NCBI GenBank assembly: GCA_913040765.1
Contig: CAJWIA010000034.1
Span: forward strand, 1 to 10,578
Direction of reading: 5' to 3'
Length of the DNA stretch: 10,578 bases
Source of the DNA: an uncultured Anaerolineales bacterium
GTDB lineage: Bacteria; Chloroflexota; Anaerolineae; Anaerolineales; UBA11657
Both the position numbers and the translations under genes were made by a program. The notes under the pieces were generated by a model, which made no database searches, was not told the origin of the DNA, and was given only the letters and a program-made list of their open reading frames with translations. Shown here in pieces: positions 1 to 6,074 of the stretch (its first letter is position 1; every line of letters starts with the position of its first letter).

Positions 1-307
1 GGACTACATAGAAAGATGTGCTGCTATTGCAAAAGTGTTAGTGATTACTGAGTCTGACAAAGGAGCAACTGTATTTGGTGGAGGGAAAAGGCATCAATTT
101 CAAGCTCCTAACGTGGTGATGAAAGATTCAACGGGAGCTGGGGACATTTTTGCTTCAGTATTTTTTGTGCTTTATTATCATACTAGAGACTATAGGTTAG
201 CTGCTCGTTTGGCAGTTAAAATAGCCTCTGACTCGGTCACAAGAGAAGGTTTAAAGAGTGTTCCTAGTAAGGTTGATATTTCAATATCTAACTTGATAAA
301 CAATTAA
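1..307 (+). CDS. PfkB-family carbohydrate kinase, C-terminal fragment (5' end outside window)
   Basis: This is the last ~101 residues of a PfkB/ribokinase-family sugar kinase, which transfers phosphate from ATP to a sugar or nucleoside hydroxyl in the cytoplasm. The reading frame is open from base 2, so the true start lies upstream; the GTG at 35 is an internal codon. Directly visible is the PfkB signature 2, KDSTGAGDIFAS (about bases 122-157), whose GAGD contains the catalytic-base Asp and the anion hole. It is preceded by a VLVITESDKGATVF strand, typical of the nucleotide-binding lid region, and followed by the usual C-terminal helices. The substrate cannot be told because the N-terminal sugar-binding residues are missing. 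The TAA at 305-307 overlaps the stop codon of the convergent deacetylase gene. I am sure of the family but not of the substrate. Confidence 0.9.
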   Translation, partial: DYIERCAAIAKVLVITESDKGATVFGGGKRHQFQAPNVVMKDSTGAGDIFASVFFVLYYHTRDYRLAARLAVKIASDSVTREGLKSVPSKVDISISNLINN

Positions 308-1134
308 CTGAACGGATGCTTCTTGTCGTACAAGCGAGCCGCATTTTCCATGCTCATGAATTTCGCTCCTAGGGCTCGGAGTTTTGTGACAAAACGCTCC
401 AGCATTAGCATTCGATGTCCACGTCCAATTACATAAGGATGACAAGTGTAAGTGATGATTCCCCAATCAGTGTAACGGGTCATGTAGACAAAGTCATCAA
501 TCCAGTTTTCCATGACACTATTGGCATTACGATGACCAGATCGCCGCAAATCGTTGCGCATTTCAAAATGAGGGTGGTCGTCCTGAGACCAGCTAATAGG
601 CATTTCGATTAATGGGGTTTCTTCACCAAATTGCATGGGCTCATGCAATTTGATTACGTCTTTTTGACGTACCCGGTAAGGTAAATAGTCATGTCCCATC
701 ATAGAGCTTTCATAGAAAAAACCATACTTGACCAACAGGTCTAAAGTATGGGGGCTTAGATCCCAGGCTGGAGATCGGTATCCCTGTGCTTTTCTGCCGC
801 ACAATTTTTCTATGGCCTCGTTGGCAAGAATCATTTCAGATTCTTCCTGTTCCAAATTCAACAAGTCGGGTGGCACATGTGTCCAACCATGATGTGCAAT
901 CTCGTGGCCATCTTCTACAATTTGTATGCAAGCTTCTGGGTAAGTTTCTATTGTGAAACCAGGGATAAACCAAGTAGACGATATTTCCTGGGATTTTAGC
1001 AAGGAAAGAATGCGATCTGCACCAACGATACCAAATTCTCCTCGTGAGATAGGAGTAGGTGTAGTCCTGCCTCGGGCAATGTGTCCCGACATGACATCGA
1101 AATCAAAAGTCAAACACACTATGTGGTTTGCCAT
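304..1134 (-). CDS. Polysaccharide deacetylase family protein (NodB/CE4, HpPgdA/PuuE-like, no signal peptide)
   Basis: This 276-residue protein is a NodB-homology (CE4-like) metal-dependent hydrolase. Motif 1 is TFDFD (residues 9-13, Asp11/Asp13). The metal-binding His pair is in HHGWTH (81-86, His82 and His86), and motif 3 is YRSPAWD (119-125). The segment SRGEFGIVGADRILSLL (30-46) is typical of the HpPgdA/PuuE-type subgroup, which acts on peptidoglycan, allantoin-like or other N-acyl substrates. No signal peptide or membrane segment is visible, so it is probably cytosolic, which argues against a classical secreted cell-wall deacetylase. The gene starts 18 bp after the coaBC stop on the same strand, so it is probably co-transcribed; only a weak AGGG lies upstream of the ATG. 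Its stop shares a TTAA with the convergent sugar kinase. The family is certain and the substrate is not. Confidence 0.88.
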   Translation of the reverse strand: MANHIVCLTFDFDVMSGHIARGRTTPTPISRGEFGIVGADRILSLLKSQEISSTWFIPGFTIETYPEACIQIVEDGHEIAHHGWTHVPPDLLNLEQEESEMILANEAIEKLCGRKAQGYRSPAWDLSPHTLDLLVKYGFFYESSMMGHDYLPYRVRQKDVIKLHEPMQFGEETPLIEMPISWSQDDHPHFEMRNDLRRSGHRNANSVMENWIDDFVYMTRYTDWGIITYTCHPYVIGRGHRMLMLERFVTKLRALGAKFMSMENAARLYDKKHPFS

Positions 1135-1152
1135 TATTTTATTGCCCTAAGT

Positions 1153-2418
1153 TTATCCATTTTGCTCTGCTATTTCCTGTATTTGTTCAAGGTGATTCGT
1201 TATCATCTTGGCTATCTCTAGTTTGCCGGTGCCTTTTTGTGGTTGCTTAGTGCTAGAACTTACTAGATGAGCTATCTGTTCACCACCGGGCCCTTTTTCA
1301 TTACCACAATTTGCTACCACCACCGGATATCCTTGCTCGATTCTGTTATGTGCCTTTGATAGCAATTCATCATAAGTCATATTATGTTCATACTTAAATG
1401 TAATCATGTAAACATCGGGAAAATTAGTTTTGACTTGATTTATTATCTTGTCCGTTGGCACCAAACTTAGCTGTAGTGGATTATTGCTAGAAATCTTTCC
1501 TGTTATTGGTGGATTTGGTCGAAAATCTGCAACTGCTGCTGTAAAAATTCCTGCAGCATATTGTTTATTTGTTAGTGAATGTGTAATTACATCAGCATAT
1601 TCCACTATATCGTTTACGTTAATACTAGGTAACCATGCTGGAGTTTGTATGGCTTTAGAGCCTTGTATCAGCAAGACAGCCGCGCCTCGAAAATGTAATT
1701 CTTTTGCTATTGCAAGTCCCAGTCGACCTGTAAATATATTGGATATTTGTCGTACATCATCTACTGACGATGGTATAGGTCCACCAGTGACAAGAATGGC
1801 TATATTCTTGAGAGAGGAATTACTAAGCACACGGCTTGTTTCGGCTACTATATTATCTTCGTGTGGTAGTTTATGTTTACCGCGTTCCTCCCGTGGTGGG
1901 ATTATGTGCACACCGAGATTTTCTAGCTTGCGCAATGACATTGTAAGCAAAGAGTTGTGTAACATGCCATGTGCGGTAGGAGCAATCACAAGCTTGGACT
2001 TTCCTCGTTCCATGCGTCCAATAGCTACTGCCAATACCGTGGTGACTGTATTGTCAGCTATACCATTAGCCATTTTGTTGATTGTGTTGTAAGTAGCAGG
2101 AGCTACTAGATATAGATCAAAGGGGTTGTTATCGCTTAGATGTTCTGAGGCTGCAGTAAGTCGGTTAACTACCCTATGATTAGAACTCCATTCCAGTGCA
2201 TCAATAGTCGTGTACCGGAGAGATTCTTCGGAAGCAAATACTACTACTGATGCCCCTTGACTGCGTAAAGCTCTGATAATAAAAGGAGCTTTCATTGCTG
2301 CTATTCCACCCGTTATCACGAGCGCCACCCTTTTGTCTTTTAGGTGATGTCCATCGATTTGCACATCATGATCTCCTAATGATGATGGCTTAGGTGGAGC
2401 TATTTTCCAATGATCCAT
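1153..2418 (-). CDS. coaBC: Bifunctional phosphopantothenoylcysteine decarboxylase / phosphopantothenate-cysteine ligase, archaeal-type
   Basis: CoaBC condenses 4'-phosphopantothenate with cysteine (CoaB, C-terminal domain) and decarboxylates the product with FMN (CoaC, N-terminal domain) in coenzyme A synthesis. The 421-residue length is normal. CoaC features seen are GGIAAMK (37-43), the catalytic-type His in SEHL (His93), and PATYNTINKMANGIADN (107-123). CoaB features are the VTGGP strand (210-214), AAVADFRP (294-301), a GKIS lysine (308) and PTDKI (321-325). The usual bacterial PxMNxxM motif is replaced by APTAHGML (146-153), and the Cys-containing LACG clamp by PREERGKHK (175-183). Both replacements, the ~28-residue N-terminal extension and the ALEW...EHL segment match my memory of archaeal CoaBC proteins. 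The ATG at 2418 is supported by a TATAAT ending 6 bp upstream; there is no Shine-Dalgarno. It is probably transcribed together with the deacetylase downstream. Confidence 0.93.
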   Translation of the reverse strand: MDHWKIAPPKPSSLGDHDVQIDGHHLKDKRVALVITGGIAAMKAPFIIRALRSQGASVVVFASEESLRYTTIDALEWSSNHRVVNRLTAASEHLSDNNPFDLYLVAPATYNTINKMANGIADNTVTTVLAVAIGRMERGKSKLVIAPTAHGMLHNSLLTMSLRKLENLGVHIIPPREERGKHKLPHEDNIVAETSRVLSNSSLKNIAILVTGGPIPSSVDDVRQISNIFTGRLGLAIAKELHFRGAAVLLIQGSKAIQTPAWLPSINVNDIVEYADVITHSLTNKQYAAGIFTAAVADFRPNPPITGKISSNNPLQLSLVPTDKIINQVKTNFPDVYMITFKYEHNMTYDELLSKAHNRIEQGYPVVVANCGNEKGPGGEQIAHLVSSSTKQPQKGTGKLEIAKMITNHLEQIQEIAEQNG

Positions 2419-2424
2419 AATAAA

Positions 2425-2430
2425 ATTATA
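2425..2430 (-). promoter_or_regulatory. Candidate -10 box (TATAAT) for coaBC, giving a leaderless mRNA
   Basis: A perfect TATAAT on the minus strand ends 6 bp before the coaBC ATG. With the usual spacing the transcript would begin at or within a base of the A of ATG (2418). No good -35 hexamer is found 16-18 bp upstream, and there is no Shine-Dalgarno. The call rests on position and perfect match only. Confidence 0.45.
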
Positions 2431-2561
2431 CTGTACTAGAGTGACTTCGTTTGCTGCAATCTCAGAATTATTAATTACAGTTAATTAAAATCAGTCAAAT
2501 GGCCTATTGATTAAAGTTTGTGTCAACAAAGGTGCTGTATGAAGTCAGTCAGTAATTATAT

Positions 2562-2753
2562 CTAACGTGTCTTATTAAAGAAGTTTTGGAGCAATTTAAG
2601 TACTTCCATAGCTAACGATATTGTTTCTCTGGCAGAAAATTCTGTATCATCATCGGTTTCTTTATTATGGTGCAGAAAGGATACTAGCCAAATTGCAACT
2701 AAAGCGCCGACTATACCAGATAGGAGTACAGTTTGTTTTCTGAGATTATTCAC
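2562..2753 (-). CDS. Small single-span membrane protein, unknown function
   Basis: This is a predicted 63-residue protein starting at a GTG 7 bp downstream of the stop of the preceding 131-residue membrane protein gene, so the two are probably translated from one mRNA. One hydrophobic helix is visible (about residues 9-25, LLSGIVGALVAIWLVSF). It is followed by a charged linker with HHNKETDDDTEF and an amphipathic helix ending in a basic FFNKTR. The layout (short cytosolic N-terminus, one membrane span, amphipathic tail) recalls YtxH-like or similar envelope proteins, but no diagnostic motif is present. I do not recognise the family. The gene is accepted for its tight coupling to its neighbour and coherent membrane topology. 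A weak AGGT is the only ribosome-binding signal. Confidence 0.6.
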   Translation of the reverse strand: MNNLRKQTVLLSGIVGALVAIWLVSFLHHNKETDDDTEFSARETISLAMEVLKLLQNFFNKTR

Positions 2754-2760
2754 TATATAC

Positions 2761-3156
2761 CTAAAATAAATTGGTGAATTGTCTTCTCAAGTATCCCATA
2801 GCATTTGAGGGGATTTGTATTATTCGGTTAAACTGGTTGATTAGAGTGCTTGTTTTTTGAGCATATCTTTTAGCTGACCTATTAGCTTTTTTGGTGAATA
2901 TTTGCAAATTGTCTAATAGAGAATTTACAGAGTTGTATAATCGTCCCAGATAGTAAGATAATACTAGAAGGAATATTAATGTAAGTCCGGCAAAGACAAT
3001 GATTGGTATCAGTAATAACACTAATATTCCATCAGCTAGCGCTGAGATATTTGTTGGCACTCCCATGGTAGCGTAGCGGAAGATTGTTGCAGCTATAAGC
3101 GTCAGTATGATTAGGCTGCCATAAAGGTATATTTGCTCTTTGTTTCTATTTAGCAT
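2761..3156 (-). CDS. Small two-span membrane protein with C-terminal amphipathic/coiled region, unknown function
   Basis: This is a 131-residue protein of unknown function. Two hydrophobic segments are visible: about residues 9-27 (IYLYGSLIILTLIAATIF) and about 43-70, a long stretch rich in Ile, Leu and Val. They are followed by a polar, basic, probably helical C-terminal half (YNSVNSLLDNLQIFTKKANRSAKRYAQKTSTLINQF). The tail resembles the long helices of DUF948- or apolipoprotein-like bacterial membrane proteins, but I cannot assign it to a family. It is the first gene of a two-gene minus-strand unit with the 63-residue protein (7 bp gap) and lies divergent to the PHP gene across a 98-bp spacer. 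No Shine-Dalgarno precedes its ATG. The two proteins may form a small membrane complex, which is inference from gene order. Confidence 0.7.
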   Translation of the reverse strand: MLNRNKEQIYLYGSLIILTLIAATIFRYATMGVPTNISALADGILVLLLIPIIVFAGLTLIFLLVLSYYLGRLYNSVNSLLDNLQIFTKKANRSAKRYAQKTSTLINQFNRIIQIPSNAMGYLRRQFTNLF

Positions 3157-3237
3157 AGGTATTTATTTGGCCTTTTGAGTCACAATTGACAAAACATCTA
3201 GTATAAGAATAGAGTAATTTTACCATCTTGTAAAAGG

Positions 3238-3243
3238 TATACT
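3238..3243 (+). promoter_or_regulatory. Candidate -10 box (TATACT) for the PHP gene
   Basis: TATACT (5 of 6 to consensus) lies 11 bp before the ATG at 3255 and predicts a transcript with only about 5 nt of leader. No Shine-Dalgarno lies in that interval. A perfect TTGACA at 3186-3191 is present further upstream, but it is too far to be the -35 of this box and its own downstream -10 is poor. The divergent membrane-protein promoter must also lie in this 98-bp spacer. Confidence 0.35.
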
Positions 3244-3254
3244 TTGTCTTATTT

Positions 3255-3917
3255 ATGATAAATGATATTAGGATAGAAACTCATTGTCACACGCATTATT
3301 CTAAAGATTGTTTGATGCGTCCCAAACGGTTGATTGAAGTTTGTCATGAGCGCGGTATAAATCGTCTCTGTGTGACAGATCATAACACTACTAAAGGTGC
3401 TTTTGAGATGGCGTCGCTTGCACCAGACCTGATAATTCCTGGCGTAGAGATTATGACAACCAAAGGTGAACTAATAGCTTTATTTGTTGAGAAGGAAGTT
3501 CCATATGGACTTGACCCTCTAGATACAGTCGAGCGCTTTCGAGATCAGGGAGCTGTGATTTTGGTACCACATCCATTTGACAGTCGTCGTCATGGATCCT
3601 GGTCTGAATCAGATTTGCGCATGATAGCTCCGCATGTAGATGCAATTGAAGTGTTTAACTCACGTGCATTAAATGCATCAATGAACAACAATGCGTCTCT
3701 ATTTGCTAATGAATTAGGCTTGATGCCCACAGTGGGTTCCGATGCTCATTCTTATTCTGAGGTGGGTAAATCGACTATGTATATGCAGGATTATGTAGAT
3801 TCCGATGCGTTTGTTGCTAATTTGAATGCTGCAATCCTTGATACAAACAGTTCTAGCCCATTGGTACATTTGGCCTCGCGCTGGGCTGTCTTAGTAAGGA
3901 AAATGAATAAGGAATGA
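3255..3917 (+). CDS. PHP-domain metal-dependent phosphoesterase
   Basis: This 220-residue stand-alone PHP (polymerase and histidinol phosphatase) domain protein is predicted to hydrolyse phosphate esters with a trinuclear metal centre in the cytoplasm. The metal-ligand motifs appear in the expected order: ETHCHTHYSKD (residues 8-18; His10, His12, Asp18), VTDHNT (40-45; His43), PGVEI (62-66; Glu65), VPHPFD (104-109; His106), and GSDAHS (161-166; Asp163, His165). All key ligands are intact. The protein is shorter than the TrpH/YciV nucleotidase group (about 280-290 residues), and the insert present in that group appears to be absent, so the natural substrate (3',5'-nucleotide, oligoribonucleotide or sugar phosphate) is open. 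The ATG at 3255 gives the PHP motif its normal distance from the N-terminus. The gene is followed 39 bp later by a tRNA on the same strand. Confidence 0.88.
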   Translation: MINDIRIETHCHTHYSKDCLMRPKRLIEVCHERGINRLCVTDHNTTKGAFEMASLAPDLIIPGVEIMTTKGELIALFVEKEVPYGLDPLDTVERFRDQGAVILVPHPFDSRRHGSWSESDLRMIAPHVDAIEVFNSRALNASMNNNASLFANELGLMPTVGSDAHSYSEVGKSTMYMQDYVDSDAFVANLNAAILDTNSSSPLVHLASRWAVLVRKMNKE

Positions 3918-3956
3918 ATAAGCAATAATCACTATTAGAAATGACATCCGGTACTC

Positions 3957-4029
3957 GCCCCTGTAGCTCAGTGGATAGAGCGCTTGCCTCCGGAGCAAGA
4001 GGTCCCGCGTTCGAGTCGCGGCAGGGGTG
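3957..4029 (+). tRNA. tRNA-Arg (anticodon CCG)
   Basis: The sequence folds into a complete cloverleaf. It has a 7-bp acceptor stem (3957-3963 with 4022-4028, terminal G-U pair), a D arm with GCTC/GAGC, and an anticodon stem CTTGC/GCAAG (3983-3987/3995-3999). The 7-nt loop is CTCCGGA, with anticodon CCG at 3990-3992. The T arm is CCGCG-TTCGAGT-CGCGG (4005-4021). The discriminator base is G4029. CCG reads the Arg codon CGG, consistent with G at 36 and C at 35. The CCA end is not encoded (CTA follows), so it must be added by a nucleotidyltransferase. There is no intron. Confidence 0.97.
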
Positions 4030-4131
4030 CTACAGTATCCATATGTTAATCATGAAGGACATTCTGTGTTTTTATCAATTGCCGGAAATTTAGCGGTATT
4101 GATATAAGGTTACAATATTACATCACGACTC

Positions 4132-5796
4132 TTAATCATTAATTTCAATGATCAAACCCAATTTGATCATATGGTCACGCAGTTTTTTGCGATTATCGTA
4201 TCTTACCTGAACAGTTAGTGGGCCTATCTGCTCCTCTAGGTATTGTTTGGTCTGAGGGTCACTCAATAGCATTTGCAATGTGGATTCTGAATTAAAAGTA
4301 ATTACAGTCATCTTTGTTAATTGGGCTGAGACCCCTTCATTGGCCCAATTTTGTAGTGCTTTATGTATTGACTCAGGCAAATTTTGTTCAGTAGCGCGCT
4401 GCAAAAATGAGATCGCATGATTAGCTGTGAACCCCTGTTCTTGTGCTTGTTTCAAACTGTTTGCGCATATGCGATAACGGTACAAGTCAGGATTGCGGGT
4501 CATCTCCCATTGGCCCAGTCTAGCTGCCAGAAAACGATCAGCGCGATTACTAGATCTAAATGCTGTTATAAGACCATGATCATTTATTGCCAGCGGCTTT
4601 TGTTCTTCTACAATTTCCCAGGGTTTATTTTGCGTGAATTCATAGAACATTTGGTTGAGACGAAACGATTCGTGATTATGAGATAGATCTATCATACCTA
4701 GTGAGTGTAGCGGACCTGTTACTATTTGTTTGACTAAAGCTCCTTCTACTAGGTTCCAAGTCCTGAAACCTTTGAGTTGCTTGCCTGTTTCTTTGTTAAT
4801 TATGTACCATGAGTTATAGTTGCCAGATACACGCTGGAAGTCAGGACAATTTGATTTGATTATTTTGACAAATGTGTCTAAATCTACCCATATGTCACTG
4901 GCAATCATGTTGAGTTGGTCCAGTATAGAATTGCGAACTTTTTCTGGATGGATTCGTATTGAGTCAGACTGATTGAATTCAAGCATGGGTACGGAAAAAA
5001 GATCTATCCATCGGGTGGATTTGTGCCAGGCATTGGCCAGGCTTCTTAATTGTTCTGAGCGATTATTAGATAGAAATACACGAGTGTTTTTAGATGTGAG
5101 TGTTAATCCTGATTTAGATATACATCCCATATCTTGCAATAGTGAAAGAAGCATATTTAAATTTTCTGGCTGCTGAAGGTATGCATGTAGTTTCTCAAGA
5201 CTTACATTGGACTCAGATTTAGAATAACTATGAGATTTTTTCTTATGTTTGCGCAGAAACGCTAGAATTGTGCAAGCATCATCTACCAAAGTATGTTGTG
5301 CTAATAATATATCGTTCTCATTGGGAGCATGGTTTTGCAATTTGATAATATTTAGGTCCTTTGACTTTGGAAATGGCAACAATGGTAGCAGATCAGATGG
5401 AATATAATAATATTCCTGTGCATCTGATTGGTTGTCGAATGCTCTTCCTATGAGACCGTGATACCATAATTTTTCAACAGGGTTGGCGGGTTCTAGTTGT
5501 GGACGCTCTCGTTGACGTGCAGCTGGACCTAGCGGTCGAATAGTGCCGTACTTTCTACTAATTGATGATACCGTCATTTGTCCTTTTGACGCTAACAGTT
5601 CGTATAAGACACCTTGTGCTTCTTCACCTAGTCCAACGCAATTCAGTTTCAAATTGTCAGGTTGTTGCATGGCTGTAGCTAGCTCAATGGCTGCATCTCT
5701 TTTGTTACTAGCTGTCAACAATAATCCTGCTGTTGAGGCAATCATTCTGAGTAGTGCTAGGTCATGTTGCAAGTATGTGGATTCCAGTTTGTGCAT
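4132..5796 (-). CDS. Helicase-C-like (XPB/Ssl2-type, Helicase_C_3) domain protein without a motor
   Basis: This 554-residue cytosolic protein is of unknown role. Its C-terminal ~110 residues (about 443-554) match the helicase-conserved C-terminal / XPB-Ssl2-like domain known from Actinobacteria and Chloroflexota. The match includes the SLKQAQEQGFTANHAISFL helix, LPESIHKALQNWANEG, a beta-strand region and a final LRDHMIKLGLIIE segment. The N-terminal ~130 residues contain a winged-helix-like stretch (GEEAQGVLYELLASKGQMTVSSISRKYGTI) consistent with nucleic-acid binding. The middle is divergent. I find no Walker A, DEAD/DEAH box or other ATPase motif, so it is probably a DNA-binding or regulatory protein rather than a helicase. 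The start at 5796 is supported by a TATAAT 8 bp upstream; no Shine-Dalgarno is present. It is convergent with the tRNA and divergent from the LPDTG gene. Confidence 0.8.
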   Translation of the reverse strand: MHKLESTYLQHDLALLRMIASTAGLLLTASNKRDAAIELATAMQQPDNLKLNCVGLGEEAQGVLYELLASKGQMTVSSISRKYGTIRPLGPAARQRERPQLEPANPVEKLWYHGLIGRAFDNQSDAQEYYYIPSDLLPLLPFPKSKDLNIIKLQNHAPNENDILLAQHTLVDDACTILAFLRKHKKKSHSYSKSESNVSLEKLHAYLQQPENLNMLLSLLQDMGCISKSGLTLTSKNTRVFLSNNRSEQLRSLANAWHKSTRWIDLFSVPMLEFNQSDSIRIHPEKVRNSILDQLNMIASDIWVDLDTFVKIIKSNCPDFQRVSGNYNSWYIINKETGKQLKGFRTWNLVEGALVKQIVTGPLHSLGMIDLSHNHESFRLNQMFYEFTQNKPWEIVEEQKPLAINDHGLITAFRSSNRADRFLAARLGQWEMTRNPDLYRYRICANSLKQAQEQGFTANHAISFLQRATEQNLPESIHKALQNWANEGVSAQLTKMTVITFNSESTLQMLLSDPQTKQYLEEQIGPLTVQVRYDNRKKLRDHMIKLGLIIEIND

Positions 5797-5804
5797 TTGG
5801 ACTA

Positions 5805-5810
5805 ATTATA
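5805..5810 (-). promoter_or_regulatory. Candidate -10 box (TATAAT) for the helicase-C-like gene
   Basis: A perfect TATAAT on the minus strand ends 8 bp before the ATG at 5796. Standard spacing puts the transcript start about 2 nt before the codon, so the mRNA would be effectively leaderless. No convincing -35 is found. The arrangement repeats that seen at coaBC. Confidence 0.45.
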
Positions 5811-5903
5811 AGGAAATTTTTAAATCCTGGCATTAATATTGCATCCCCTAATATGGTCTTAGTGTGTCTGTTGGGGAATATGATTGTTAGACATTTTGAT
5901 GAC

Positions 5904-5940
5904 ACAATGTAAAGACTGTGCAAAATTGTTATTACATTGT
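5904..5940. repeat. 9-bp inverted repeat, possible operator upstream of the LPDTG gene
   Basis: ACAATGTAA at 5904-5912 is perfectly inverted as TTACATTGT at 5932-5940, with 19 bp between the arms (centres 28 bp apart, between two and three helical turns). The right arm abuts the proposed -10 box (TAAAAT, 5940-5945), so a bound dimer could block polymerase. No regulator family can be named from this, and chance occurrence in an AT-rich spacer is possible. Confidence 0.4.
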
Positions 5941-5945
5941 AAAAT
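5940..5945 (+). promoter_or_regulatory. Candidate -10 box (TAAAAT) for the LPDTG surface-protein gene
   Basis: TAAAAT matches the consensus at 5 of 6 positions and would start transcription near 5952, giving a leader of about 123 nt that contains all the hairpins described below. No good -35 is visible 16-18 bp upstream (TGTGCA at 5917), so either an activator is needed or the promoter lies elsewhere. Confidence 0.3.
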
Positions 5946-5951
5946 AACTGG

Positions 5952-6074
5952 TATTGCTTCCCCGGCAGTTGCCTTAGCACAGTCATCCTAAGGCAGACAA
6001 AAAGACATCGTCTTTTTGTAAGTATTTAAAGTAGATTAGGGTGGTTGTGATATTCACTTTAGGGGAGGTGTATC
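5952..6074 (+). promoter_or_regulatory. Structured 5' leader with Shine-Dalgarno-sequestering helix, candidate cis-regulatory RNA
   Basis: By eye the leader folds as a four-way junction. P1 pairs CUUCCCC (5957-5963) with the Shine-Dalgarno GGGGAGG (6062-6068) over 7 bp including one G-U, and two more G-U pairs can extend it (5955-5956 with 6069-6070). P2 is an 8-bp stem, 5970-5977 with 5988-5995, with a 10-nt loop. P3 is a perfect 10-bp stem, 5997-6006 with 6010-6019, with a 3-nt loop. P4 is a 6-bp stem, 6027-6032 with 6056-6061, directly abutting P1. P4 competes with a small hairpin GUGA/UCAC (6047-6050/6054-6057). Forming P1 would hide the ribosome-binding site. I do not recognise a known riboswitch consensus; ligand or regulator is unknown. 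Confidence 0.45.
6061..6070 (+). promoter_or_regulatory. Strong Shine-Dalgarno deciding the start of the LPDTG gene
   Basis: AGGGGAGGTG lies just before the ATG at 6075, with GGAGG ending 6 bp from it. It is the strongest ribosome-binding site in the window and fixes the start. Most other transcription-unit-leading genes here show none. Confidence 0.85.

Noticed and set aside
1448..2092. A 214-codon open frame on the plus strand inside coaBC.
   Set aside because: It lies antisense to a gene with strong CoaBC motifs, its translation shows no domain, and it is best explained as a shadow of the coding strand.
3186..3214. TTGACA at 3186-3191 as the -35 of the PHP gene promoter.
   Set aside because: The hexamer is perfect, but the sequence 16-18 bp downstream (around 3208-3214) matches a -10 at only about 3 of 6 positions.
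4073..4104. Hairpin (TATCAAT/ATTGATA plus GCCG/CGGT with a bulge) downstream of tRNA-Arg as a terminator.
   Set aside because: No T-run follows the stem on either strand, and the stem is AT-rich and interrupted, so support is too weak to annotate.
5762..5986. A 74-codon minus-strand frame overlapping the start of the helicase-C-like gene.
   Set aside because: It is in another frame, has no ribosome-binding site or recognisable sequence, and runs across the proposed promoter region.
5997..6019. The 10-bp hairpin upstream of the LPDTG gene as an intrinsic terminator.
   Set aside because: The U-run is inside the stem rather than after it, the stem is poor in GC, and no gene on the plus strand ends just upstream. 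It fits better as part of the leader structure.
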